Shown here one piece after another: positions 56,537 to 64,000 of a stretch of DNA of 64,000 nucleotides. The stretch covers positions 3,100,001 through 3,164,000 of the forward strand of contig NZ_JAFBBZ010000001.1 of NCBI RefSeq assembly GCF_016907435.1. Direction: 5' to 3'. The stretch's first letter is position 1, and each line of letters begins with the position of its first letter. A program made the position numbers and the translations under genes. This stretch comes from Nocardioides salarius. Lineage in GTDB: Bacteria; Actinomycetota; Actinomycetes; Propionibacteriales; Nocardioidaceae. Under the pieces are notes generated by a model, which did no database searches, had not been told where the DNA came from, and saw nothing but the letters and a program-made list of their open reading frames with translations.

Positions 56537-57439
56537 ATGGTCGACGAGGTCACGACGCGGCGGGTTCCCTACACGGTGACGATCGCAGGGGTGCAGAAGG
56601 CTGCGACGAGCACGCTCTACTCCCTGCTGGCTCGCCACCCACGCGTGGCCGGTGGTGGCAGCAAGGAGGTCCACTACTTCGACGACGAGACGCGCGACTG
56701 GTCGAGGCCCGCCCACGGCGACTACCACGCCGTAGCCGAGAAGGAGCGCCAGCGGTTCGGGGTCGACGCGACACCGTCGTACCTGTTCTGGCCCGGAGCC
56801 ATGCGCCGCATCGCCGCCTACGACCCGCAGATGCGGGTGATCCTGAGCCTCAGGGACCCCATCGAGAGAGCGTTCTCCCAGTGGTCGATGACCTACGGAC
56901 GCCGTGCGGGCGACCACCCCGCCTTCGCGGAGCTGGTCGAGTCGTCCCTCGCGATGGGCGACGTGTCCCGTGGTGGGCCGGCCGGGGTGAGCAACGGGCA
57001 GCTGCGCAAGCGGAGCCTGGTGCAGCGGGGCCTGTACGGCGCCCAGCTCCGAGAGGCGCTGCTCCACCTGCCGCGCGAGCAGTTCCTGGTCATGGACTTC
57101 CGCGACGTGGTCGGTGACCTCACCGGGGCCGCTCGACGGATGACGACGTTCCTGGGCCTGCCGCCGTTCAAGAAGGCGGCGCCGGCCCTCAGCGCCAACC
57201 CCTCCCGCTCCAACCTGGTCGCCCCGCCCGTCACCGGGGCCCTGGTCCGCCGGCTCGCCGAGATCTACGCCGACGACCTCGCGCTGCTGGCGACCGAGGT
57301 CGACCTCGACGTCGCGGCCTGGTCGACCTCGCGGGTGCTGGCCGGCAGCCTCGACCCCGACGACCTCGCCGAGCGGCTGAACCGCAAGGCCGGCCTGGTG
57401 CAGCCGGCCCCGCCCGGGGTCAGGCCAGCCACTCCTTGA
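56537..57439 (+). CDS. PAPS-dependent sulfotransferase domain protein
   Basis: A 300-residue sulfotransferase that moves a sulfuryl group from PAPS to an acceptor. The 5'-phosphosulfate loop is VTIAGVQKAATSTLYSLLAR (catalytic Lys about 21). The KEVHYFDDE segment and the 3'-phosphate motif SLRDPIERAFSQW (about 105-117) follow. The rest matches the NodH/heparan type (MDFRDVVGDLTGAARRMTTFLGLP). ATG 56537 follows GTGGAGG. Its last 20 bp overlap the converging LLM gene. The acceptor may be a cell-envelope glycan or lipid. Confidence 0.9.
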   Translation: MVDEVTTRRVPYTVTIAGVQKAATSTLYSLLARHPRVAGGGSKEVHYFDDETRDWSRPAHGDYHAVAEKERQRFGVDATPSYLFWPGAMRRIAAYDPQMRVILSLRDPIERAFSQWSMTYGRRAGDHPAFAELVESSLAMGDVSRGGPAGVSNGQLRKRSLVQRGLYGAQLREALLHLPREQFLVMDFRDVVGDLTGAARRMTTFLGLPPFKKAAPALSANPSRSNLVAPPVTGALVRRLAEIYADDLALLATEVDLDVAAWSTSRVLAGSLDPDDLAERLNRKAGLVQPAPPGVRPATP

Positions 57440-58448
57440 CCTGCGCGATGGTCGCGGCGGGGTCCTCGGTGGCCGGGTTGACCTGCAGGTTGGTGACGCC
57501 GGCCTCGCGGAAGGCGGCGATGCGCTCCTTGACGTACGACGCCGGCCCGACCAGGTTGCCGGCCTCGAGCCACTCGGTGGGCACCAGCGCCTCGGCCTCC
57601 TTCTTCTTGCCGTCGAGGTAGAGGTCCTGGATCTGCTTGGCCTCGGCCTCGTAGCCGTACTGGCAGGCGAGCTCGTTGTAGAAGTTCTTGCCGCGCGCAC
57701 CCATGCCGCCGACGTACAGGGCGTACATCGGGCGCATGAAGTCGAGCATGCCCTTGACGTCCTCGCCGATCGCGACCATGCCGCCGGCGCTGACCTCGAG
57801 CGGGGCCAGCTCGTCGGAGCGCTTGGCGCGGCCCTTGGCCAGCGCCTCGCCCCAGACCGTCTCGGCCTTCTCGGGGTAGAAGAGGAAGGGCAGCCAGCCG
57901 TCGGCGACCTCGGCGGTCATCGCCACGTTGGCGTTGCCGAGCGCGGCCACCCACAGCGGGATCGAGGAGCGCTCGGGCTTGTTGAGCAGCTTGAGCGGCT
58001 TGCCCAGTCCCAGGCCCTGGTCGGCGGGCAGCGGGAGCGTGAAGATGCCGTCGGCCTCGAGGCGCTCGTGGCGCAGCCCCGAGCGCAGCAGCCGGATCAC
58101 CTCGCGGGTGCGGCCCAGCGGCTTCTCGTAGGCCATGCCGTGGAAGCCCTCGATGACCTGCGGCCCCGAGGCGCCCAGGCCGATGACCGCACGGCCGCCG
58201 GACACGTTGTCGAGGCCCGCGGCCGTCTGGAGCAGCGCGCCCGGGGTGCGGGAGTAGACGTTGAGGATGCCGGCGGCGATCTGGACCGTCTCGGTCTTCG
58301 CGGCGAGGTAGCCCATCAGCGTGGGGGCGTCGAAGCCGTAGGGCTCGGCCACCCAGATCATGTCCAGCCCGGCCTTCTCCAGGTCGACGACCTGGTCGGC
58401 GGTCTCTCGCGGGTTGCCGGCGTAGACGAGCGGCATCGACAGCTTCAT
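57420..58448 (-). CDS. LLM-class F420-dependent oxidoreductase
   Basis: A 342-residue luciferase-like (TIM-barrel) enzyme. MKLSMPLVYAGNPRETADQV, GLDMIWVAEPYGFDAPTLMG, IAAGILNVYSRTPGALLQTAAGLDNVSGGRAVIGLGASGPQVIEG and IPLWVAALGNANVAMTAEVADGWLP are the signatures of the F420-dependent LLM family. It would use reduced F420 to reduce a substrate. ATG 58448 follows AAGGGGAC; the upstream ATG 58481 lacks a ribosome-binding site. fbiC and fno, both in this window, supply the cofactor chemistry. Substrate unknown. Confidence 0.93.
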   Translation of the reverse strand: MKLSMPLVYAGNPRETADQVVDLEKAGLDMIWVAEPYGFDAPTLMGYLAAKTETVQIAAGILNVYSRTPGALLQTAAGLDNVSGGRAVIGLGASGPQVIEGFHGMAYEKPLGRTREVIRLLRSGLRHERLEADGIFTLPLPADQGLGLGKPLKLLNKPERSSIPLWVAALGNANVAMTAEVADGWLPFLFYPEKAETVWGEALAKGRAKRSDELAPLEVSAGGMVAIGEDVKGMLDFMRPMYALYVGGMGARGKNFYNELACQYGYEAEAKQIQDLYLDGKKKEAEALVPTEWLEAGNLVGPASYVKERIAAFREAGVTNLQVNPATEDPAATIAQVKEWLA

Positions 58449-58545
58449 GGGTCCCCTTGCGGTGCTGAGATCGGCGTACAACGTCGGTCGTGACCGTAGC
58501 AGTGCCGCTGTCAGGGTCCCGCGGGTCTTGGTCAGCCGGTCATCT

Positions 58546-60648
58546 TCAGCCCGTCATCTTCAGGGCCCGGCCCAGCGAGCCGGCCAGCCCGGCGGCGTAC
58601 TCGGTGGTGAGGTGGTCGGTGTCGCGGTAGGTCAGGGTGCCGCCGACCACGACCGGGCAGTCGCCCTCGAAGCACAGCCACGGCGTCGGGTCGACGACCT
58701 CGGCGCCGGCCAGCAGCGCCGACTTCACCACGACGTCGCCGAGGATCGTGGCGCGCTCGACCGGCTCGAACATGCAGCTGCCGAGGCTGGGGGTCGCCGA
58801 GGTCAGGCACTCGCCCGGGTCGGTCGCCGACTTCGGCACGTCCTTGACGACCACGACCCGCTCGGCGTGGGCGCGCAGCTCGTCGAAGAGCTCGTCGTAG
58901 CCGCGCTCGAGCTCGGGCGCGACCTTCTCGATCGTCAGCACCCGCCGGCCCTCCACCCACACGCCGTTGACCGGCGGGGCCGAGGAGACCACGACGAGGT
59001 CGGGGGAGAGCGCGGCCACCTGGTCGGAGACCCAGTCCTGGAACTCGTCGCAACCGGTGAAGACCACCGCCTGCTTCAACGGCGCCACGCTCACGTGACC
59101 GGCCGGGCACTGCGGCTTGACCAGGTAGAAGGCCCGCCAGCCGGAGTCGAGGGTGATCCGCTCCAGCGCCGGGATCCAGGCCCGGGCGTGCGAGTCGCCG
59201 ATCACCACGACGGTGCGCTCGCCGGCGGGGTCGCCGCGCACGCACAGGCGGCGTACGTCGTCCTCGTAGTCGCAGGCGCCGACGTCGGCCACGCTCTGGC
59301 GCAGGTCGAGCAGGTCGGGGGTCAGGTCGCTGGGGATCGCCACCTCCTCGCGCGCGGCGCGCACCGAGGCCTTGACCAGCGCGACCGTCTCGTCGTGGTG
59401 GTCGCGGTCGCGCACCGCGATGGCGGGGTTGTCGCCGCCCTCGCCGCCGCGCCACTCGGTGTAGTGCCACGAGCCGGCCGCGGCGCCCACGACCAGCAGC
59501 AGGCTGGCCGGGTAGAGCACCAGCGGGCGCGGCGAGGGCAGGCGCACGGCGACCCGGCCGCTGCGGAAGGGGGTCTCGACGAACCGGTAGGTCAGCGCCG
59601 CCAGGTTGAGCACCACGAGCACCGCGACGAGCCGCTCGGTGACGGTGAGCGCCCGGCCCAGGTGCTGCTCGGTGATCACCAGCGCCGGCCAGTGCCACAG
59701 GTAGAGGGAGAACGACCAGTCGCCCAGCGTGCGGGCGGGGCGGCAGGTCAGCAGCCAGCGCACCGGGCCGGGCTGGCCCGCGGTGGTGCTGCCCGCGGTC
59801 ACCAGGGCGGCGGCACCGAGGACCGGCAGCAGGGCGGCGTACCCGGGGAAGGCGGTGGCGGGCGAGATGACGACGCCGGCGACGACCACCGCTGCCAGGC
59901 CGCCGACCGCGAGCAGCCACGAGGCGACGGGCGGCACCCGGGGCGCGAGCCGCGGCAGCACGAGCGCGAGCACCGCGCCGACCCCGAGCTCCCAGACCCG
60001 GGCGGGGGTGGAGAAGTACGCCGCCGCCGGGTCGGCCGCGGTGGCGGCCAGCGACCACGCGAACGAGGCGCCGCTCACCACGAGCAGCACCACCAGCAGC
60101 GCCCGGCGCGTCAGGTGGCCGCGGCCGGCCCGGCGAGCCAGGGCGGCGAGCCCGAGCAGCAGCAGCGGCCAGACGACGTAGAACTGCTCCTCCACGGCCA
60201 GCGACCAGTAGTGCTGCAGGGGGGAGGGGCCGGTGCCCTCGGCGAAGTAGGAGACGCCCTCGTCGGCGAAGTGGATGTTGGCGGCGAACAGGCCCGACCA
60301 CACGGCGTCGTCGACGAGGTCGCGGGCGTTGACCAGCGGCAGCCACACCAGCGCGGCCAGCAGCGTCACGACGAGCACGAGCGTGGCGGCCGGCAGGATG
60401 CGGCGCGCTCGGCGCGACCAGAACCCCGTCAGGGACAGGCGGCCCTCGGCCTCGACCTCGCGCACCAGCAGGCCGGTGATCAGGAAGCCGGAGATGACGA
60501 AGAAGACGTCGACCCCGACGAAGCCGCCGGCGAGGAAGGGCACCCCGGCGTGCGCGGCGATGACCAGCGCGACGGCCAGGGCACGCATGCCCTGTACGTC
60601 GTCGCGGTGCCGCGTGCCACCGGTTGCCGCCACCTCGTGCCTCCCCAT
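58546..60648 (-). CDS. OatA-like acyltransferase with C-terminal SGNH domain
   Basis: A 700-residue two-part O-acyltransferase. The N-terminal acyltransferase-3 membrane domain (about 18-370, ten or more helices) starts VQGMRALAVALVIAAHAGVP and has the conserved GVDVFFVISGFLITGLL and FWSRRARRILPA motifs. The extracytoplasmic SGNH hydrolase-like domain (about 430-700) has VVVIGDSHARAWIPAL (GDSH Ser) and the TYRDTDHLTTEYA Asp-x2-His motif. It moves acyl groups across the membrane onto a cell-wall polysaccharide or lipid. A direct repeat of the final coding bases (TCATCTTCAG) follows the stop. Target unknown. Confidence 0.93.
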   Translation of the reverse strand: MGRHEVAATGGTRHRDDVQGMRALAVALVIAAHAGVPFLAGGFVGVDVFFVISGFLITGLLVREVEAEGRLSLTGFWSRRARRILPAATLVLVVTLLAALVWLPLVNARDLVDDAVWSGLFAANIHFADEGVSYFAEGTGPSPLQHYWSLAVEEQFYVVWPLLLLGLAALARRAGRGHLTRRALLVVLLVVSGASFAWSLAATAADPAAAYFSTPARVWELGVGAVLALVLPRLAPRVPPVASWLLAVGGLAAVVVAGVVISPATAFPGYAALLPVLGAAALVTAGSTTAGQPGPVRWLLTCRPARTLGDWSFSLYLWHWPALVITEQHLGRALTVTERLVAVLVVLNLAALTYRFVETPFRSGRVAVRLPSPRPLVLYPASLLLVVGAAAGSWHYTEWRGGEGGDNPAIAVRDRDHHDETVALVKASVRAAREEVAIPSDLTPDLLDLRQSVADVGACDYEDDVRRLCVRGDPAGERTVVVIGDSHARAWIPALERITLDSGWRAFYLVKPQCPAGHVSVAPLKQAVVFTGCDEFQDWVSDQVAALSPDLVVVSSAPPVNGVWVEGRRVLTIEKVAPELERGYDELFDELRAHAERVVVVKDVPKSATDPGECLTSATPSLGSCMFEPVERATILGDVVVKSALLAGAEVVDPTPWLCFEGDCPVVVGGTLTYRDTDHLTTEYAAGLAGSLGRALKMTG

Positions 60649-60796
60649 GTCCGAGCCCGTGCTCGACCTGCCTCCACGGTCTTAACAAGTGACCGGGCCG
60701 ATCGTTACGGGCCACGAGGGTGCCATGATCGCCGGGCGCCCGGGCGGGACCCGCCCGCGGCGGCCCAGACCTTCGCCGAGCTTGAGGAGCACCAGC

Positions 60797-61465
60797 GTGA
60801 CGACCTACCGCATCGCAGTGATCGGCGGCACCGGCCCGCAGGGCAAGGGCCTGGGCTACCGCTTCGCGAGGGCCGGTCACAGCGTGGTGCTCGGGTCGCG
60901 CTCCGCCGAGAAGGCCGGCCCCGTCGCCGACGAGGTCACCGAGCGGCTCGCGGGCGTCGAGGGAGCCGGCTCCGTGACCGGTGCCGCCAACGCCGACGCG
61001 ATCGGCGAGGCCGACGTGGTGCTGCTCGCCGTGCCGTACGACGGCCACGCCGAGCTGGTCGAGTCGCTCCCGCTCGCGGGCAAGACGGTCATCTCCTGCG
61101 TCAACCCGCTCGCCTTCGACAAGCGCGGCGCCCACGGCCGGGTCATCGACGGCGGCGAGGGCTCCGCGGCCGAGGAGGCCCAGCGCCTGCAGCCCGAGGC
61201 CACCGTGGTCGGCGCCTTCCACAACGTCTCCGCGGTGCTGCTGTGGGGCGAGGACGACCACCTCGACGAGGACGTCCTCGTCGTCGGTGACGTCGTCGAG
61301 GCCAAGGAGGTCGCCATGGACCTCGCCGAGTCCGTCACCTCCCGCCGCGGCATCGACGCCGGCAAGCTGCGCCTGGCCCGCCAGCTCGAGCCCTTCACCG
61401 CCGTGCTCATCTCCATCAACCGCAAGTACAAGACCCACGCCGGGGTGCGCATCTCCGGCGTCTGA
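60797..61465 (+). CDS. fno: NADPH-dependent F420 reductase (Fno)
   Basis: A 222-residue Fno, exchanging hydride between NADP(H) and F420. The NADP site is IAVIGGTGPQGKGLGYRFAR with SRSAEKA, then VVLLAVPYDGHAELVES, VISCVNPLAFDKRG and VVGAFHNVSAVLLWGEDD. The end, SINRKYKTHAGVRISGV, is typical of the family. GTG 60797 has GAGGAG 7 nt upstream. Followed by a copy of the 137-bp repeat. It belongs functionally with fbiC and the LLM enzyme. Confidence 0.95.
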   Translation: MTTYRIAVIGGTGPQGKGLGYRFARAGHSVVLGSRSAEKAGPVADEVTERLAGVEGAGSVTGAANADAIGEADVVLLAVPYDGHAELVESLPLAGKTVISCVNPLAFDKRGAHGRVIDGGEGSAAEEAQRLQPEATVVGAFHNVSAVLLWGEDDHLDEDVLVVGDVVEAKEVAMDLAESVTSRRGIDAGKLRLARQLEPFTAVLISINRKYKTHAGVRISGV

Positions 61466-61475
61466 CCCCGCCGTC

Positions 61476-61603
61476 GGTCGAGCAGCGACGAGCGCCAGCG
61501 AGGAGCGTCGCCGAGACCGGGTGAGTGATCCGCTCGGCGTACGCCGGGTGGTTACTGGGTCTCGGCGTCGCTCGAGCCTTCGGCCCTCGCTGCTCGACCA
61601 ACG
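61476..61603. repeat. Dispersed copy of the 137-bp palindromic repeat (full)
   Basis: Starts GGTCGAGCAGCGACGAG and ends TGCTCGACCAACG. It has both arms and a spacer like those of the array at 51566-52410, 8 bp after the fno stop. Confidence 0.9.
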
Positions 61604-61619
61604 GGTGGTCGCGGCGTGG

Positions 61620-61672
61620 AGTGGTCACAGACGACGGTGGCGGGGGCTCAGTGCTTGTCGTTCGTGACCACT
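61620..61672. repeat. Long-armed hairpin between repeat copies (15-bp arms, 21-nt loop)
   Basis: GTGGTCACAGACGAC (61621-61635) pairs with 61657-61671 with two mismatches; the flanking A-T extends it. The 21-nt loop and arm size match the other long-armed hairpins. Confidence 0.6.
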
Positions 61673-61687
61673 GCGGCCCCGGCCGTT

Positions 61688-61780
61688 GGTCGAGCAGTGA
61701 CGAGCGCCAGCGAGGAGCGTCGCCGAGACCCGGTGCGTGGCGCGCGCGCCGTACGCCGTGGACTCACGGGGTCTCGGCGT
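61688..61780. repeat. Truncated copy of the 137-bp repeat ending in the ABC gene stop
   Basis: The complete left arm starts at 61688; the right arm stops after GGGGTCTCGGCGT, where it abuts the stop codon of the minus-strand ABC exporter gene (61780-61782). The repeat therefore supplies the first bases beyond, or a base of, the coding end. Confidence 0.85.
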
Positions 61781-63528
61781 CAGGCGCGTCCGTGCCAGGA
61801 CTCCCACAGGTCGGCGTAGGAGCCGCCGTTGGCGATCAGCTCGTCGTGGGTGCCGAGCTCGGTGATCCGGCCGCCGTCGACGACTGCGACCCGGTCGGCG
61901 TCGTGGGCGGAGAAGAGGCGGTGCGCGATCGCGACGACCGTGCGTCCCTCGAGCACCGAGGCCATCGAGCGCTCGAGGTGCCGGGCGGCGCGCGGGTCGA
62001 TGAGCGACGTCGCCTCGTCGAGCACGAGCGTGTGCGGGTCGGCCAGGACGAGTCGCGCCAGGGCGACCTGCTGGGCCTGGGCGTCGGTGAGGGCGCGCCC
62101 GCCCGAGCCGACGAGGGTGTCGAGGCCGGCGGGCAGCGCCTCGACCCAGGCCCGCGCGTCCACCGACCCCAGCGCGGCCAGCACCGCGTCGTCGTCGGCG
62201 GTGGGCCGGGCCAGCACCAGGTTCTCGCGGACGGTGCCGACGAAGACGTGGTGCTCCTGGGTCACCAGCGCCACGTGGCCGCGCAGCTCGCCCAGCGGCA
62301 GGTCGACCAGCGGCACGCCGCCGACGGTGACCGCGCCCTCGCGCGGCGGGTGGATGCCGGCCATCAGCCGGCCCAGCGTCGACTTGCCCGCACCCGACGG
62401 TCCGACCATCGCGATCCGCTCGCCGACCCCCACCGACATCGACACGTCGTGCAGCACGTCGCGCTCACCGTCGTACGAGAACCGCACCCGGTCGACGTCG
62501 AGCTGCTCGTCGACCGGCCGGGCCTCGCCCTCGGTGCGGTCGTCGGGCACGTGCGCGACCCCGAGCAGCCGGGCCAGCGACGCGGCGCCGGCCTGCAGCT
62601 CGTCGAGGATCGAGACGATCCGGTCGACCGGGTCGATGAGCATCTGCACGTAGAGCGTCGCGGCGGTCACGTCGCCGAGGGAGACCTCGCCGCGGGTGTA
62701 GAGCCACCCGCCGAGCAGCAGCGTCGCCACCGTCGGCACCAGGTAGGACAGCTCCATGCTGGGGAAGAACACGGTGCGCAGGTGCAGCGTGTACTTCTCG
62801 GCGTCGTAGGAGTCGCGGATGTCGTCGTCGACACGGGTGATCTGCTCGCGCTCGAGGCCCAGCGCCTCGACGGTGCGCGCGCCCTCGACGGTCTCGGTCA
62901 GGCTCGCGCTGATCGCCGAGTACGTCGCCGACTCGCGCAGGTAGCCGTCCTTGGCGCGCGCCAGGTACCACCGCAGGCCGACCACCAGCGGCGGCACGCC
63001 CAGCAGGCACGGCAGCGCCACCCACCAGCCGATGCTCAGCGCGGCGACGAGCGTGAGCGCCGCGGTGACCACGGCGATCGTCCACTCGGGCAGCGCCATC
63101 CGCACCGACCAGCCGAGCTGGTCGACGTCACGGCTGGTGCGGGTCAGCAGGTCGCCGGACCCGGCCGACTCGACGACCCCCACCGGCAGCGACAGCGCGT
63201 TGTCGACGAAGTCCTCGCGCAGGTCGGCCAGCACCTGCTCGCCCAGCACCTGGCTGACGTAGCGGGCGTAGCGGGTCAGCACCGTCTGGGCGACCAGGAA
63301 CCCGACCAGGACCATCAGCACCCGGTCGACGTACCCGGTGGTGGTGCCCTGCTCGACCGCCTCGACGAGGTCGCCGAGCAGCCGGGGCGCCGCCAGCGCG
63401 GCCACCGCGGCCAGCACGTGCAGCGCGAGCGCGCCGAAGAGCATGCGTGGATGGCGGCGCGCCAGCTGCTTGACGTAGCGGCGCAGCGCGGGGGTGTCGG
63501 CGACCGGGAGCCGGGTCGTGGCGCTCAT
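61780..63528 (-). CDS. Heterodimeric ABC exporter, half-transporter with intact ATP site
   Basis: A 582-residue half-transporter: a six-helix membrane domain (about 20-310) and an ATPase domain. Walker A VGPSGAGKSTLG, Q-loop VTQEHHVFVG, Walker B LVLDEATSLID with catalytic Glu, and switch His VVAIAHRLFSAHD are all canonical. The ABC signature is degenerate: GGRALTDAQAQQVALARL instead of LSGGQ. Its ATG overlaps the stop of the next gene. As a pair they form an ABC-B-type exporter in which one ATP site is canonical and the other is not. Substrate unknown (drug, lipid or peptide). Confidence 0.93.
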   Translation of the reverse strand: MSATTRLPVADTPALRRYVKQLARRHPRMLFGALALHVLAAVAALAAPRLLGDLVEAVEQGTTTGYVDRVLMVLVGFLVAQTVLTRYARYVSQVLGEQVLADLREDFVDNALSLPVGVVESAGSGDLLTRTSRDVDQLGWSVRMALPEWTIAVVTAALTLVAALSIGWWVALPCLLGVPPLVVGLRWYLARAKDGYLRESATYSAISASLTETVEGARTVEALGLEREQITRVDDDIRDSYDAEKYTLHLRTVFFPSMELSYLVPTVATLLLGGWLYTRGEVSLGDVTAATLYVQMLIDPVDRIVSILDELQAGAASLARLLGVAHVPDDRTEGEARPVDEQLDVDRVRFSYDGERDVLHDVSMSVGVGERIAMVGPSGAGKSTLGRLMAGIHPPREGAVTVGGVPLVDLPLGELRGHVALVTQEHHVFVGTVRENLVLARPTADDDAVLAALGSVDARAWVEALPAGLDTLVGSGGRALTDAQAQQVALARLVLADPHTLVLDEATSLIDPRAARHLERSMASVLEGRTVVAIAHRLFSAHDADRVAVVDGGRITELGTHDELIANGGSYADLWESWHGRA

Positions 63529-64000
63529 CGGCCGACCTCCGCGGGAGCGACCTCGCGGGTCACCACGCGCCGGTAGTCGGCCGAGCGCTCGAGCAGCTCG
63601 GCGTGGGTGCCGGTGGCCACCACCCGGCCGTCGACGAGGAAGGCGACCTCGTCGACCGCGGCGAGCACCAGGGGGCTGGAGCTGGTCACCACCGTGGTGC
63701 GCCCGGCCCGGTGCGGGCGCAGCCGCTGCGCGATGCGGGCCTCGGTGTGGGCGTCGACGGCGCTGGTGGGCTCGACCAGCACCAGCACCTCGGGGTCGAG
63801 CGCCAGGGCGCGGGCCAGCACGAGGCGCTGGCGCTGCCCACCCGAGAAGCTGCGCCCGCGCTCGGCGACGAGGGTGTCGAGGCGCTCGGGCAGGGCGTCG
63901 AGCACGTCCTGCGCCGACGCGGTGAGCAGGGCACGCTCGACGTCGCCGTGGCCGGACACGTCGAGGCGCTCGCCCAACCGACCCGAGAACAGCACCGAGC
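63525..64000 (-). CDS. Heterodimeric ABC exporter, partner subunit (C-terminal part, cut by window edge)
   Basis: Only the last 157 or so residues of the ATPase domain are visible, from SVLFSGRLGERLDV, just after the Q-loop. The signature FSGGQRQRLVLARAL is canonical, but Walker B reads VLVLVEPTSAVD (Asp replaced by Val, Glu kept) and the switch-loop His is Ser (VVTSSSPL). The gene overlaps the downstream half-transporter by 4 bp. It supplies the good signature that the partner lacks, and holds the degenerate ATP site. The membrane domain and Walker A lie outside the window. Confidence 0.88.
   Translation of the reverse strand, partial: SVLFSGRLGERLDVSGHGDVERALLTASAQDVLDALPERLDTLVAERGRSFSGGQRQRLVLARALALDPEVLVLVEPTSAVDAHTEARIAQRLRPHRAGRTTVVTSSSPLVLAAVDEVAFLVDGRVVATGTHAELLERSADYRRVVTREVAPAEVGR

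Overview
The window is chromosomal DNA of a high-GC actinobacterium, most like Nocardioides or another Nocardioidaceae. The evidence is very strong G/C bias at third codon positions, many GTG starts, mycothiol-dependent formaldehyde chemistry, coenzyme F420 genes (fbiC, an F420-NADP oxidoreductase, an LLM-class enzyme), a CIRCE-controlled groES-groEL1 pair with a His-rich GroEL tail, a guaB/guaB3/GMC oxidoreductase/guaA neighbourhood like that of mycobacteria, and many start codons 6-7 nt after a TANNNT box (leaderless mRNAs). I see no rRNA, tRNA, prophage, insertion sequence or CRISPR array. The taxonomic call is an inference from gene content.

Layout. 1-8.6 kb: end of a possible acetyltransferase gene, tsaD, a coupled pair resembling type VII secretion-associated proteins, two tandem paralogous lipoproteins followed by the wreck of a third, a SigE-family sigma factor coupled to a membrane beta-propeller protein, and mscR with its metallo-hydrolase partner. 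8.6-19.2 kb: a methyltransferase, CIRCE-groES-groEL, a membrane glycosyltransferase, an ACT-GNAT protein, guaB, a CDF metal transporter, guaB3 and a nitrilase-family hydrolase. 19.2-32.6 kb: secreted alpha-amylase, rnhA, a small secreted/membrane protein pair, an operon (phosphotransferase-like protein, lipocalin-like protein, aldehyde dehydrogenase) behind a KstR-like operator, a DUF11-type secreted protein, then a succinate-semialdehyde dehydrogenase/GMC oxidoreductase operon. 32.6-51.4 kb: a structured 350-bp intergenic region, guaA, several small envelope or stress-type genes, a ROK regulator divergent from a xylose-type ABC transporter, fbiC, an MMPL transporter, an acyl-CoA dehydrogenase divergent from a MerR regulator, and metQNI. 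51.5-64 kb: an array of 137-bp palindromic repeats, an epimerase with a coupled zinc-finger protein, NfeD-SPFH, a sulfotransferase, an LLM enzyme, an OatA-like acyltransferase, fno, more of the same repeat, and a heterodimeric ABC exporter cut by the window edge.

How the genes fit together. guaB, guaB3 and guaA cover guanine nucleotide synthesis. fbiC makes the F420 precursor FO, while Fno and the LLM protein would reduce and use F420. MscR and the metallo-hydrolase form a mycothiol-dependent formaldehyde oxidation pair. The aldehyde dehydrogenase, GMC oxidoreductase and acyl-CoA dehydrogenase genes, with their KstR-like, TetR-like and MerR-like operators, point to lipid or steroid catabolism.

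The most unusual non-coding content is: the 137-bp repeat array between metQ and the epimerase gene, with related copies 9 kb away; a set of six long-armed hairpins with 21-27-nt loops, including one inside groESL; and the region upstream of guaA, which carries an antisense small ORF with a strong ribosome-binding site and its own terminator.
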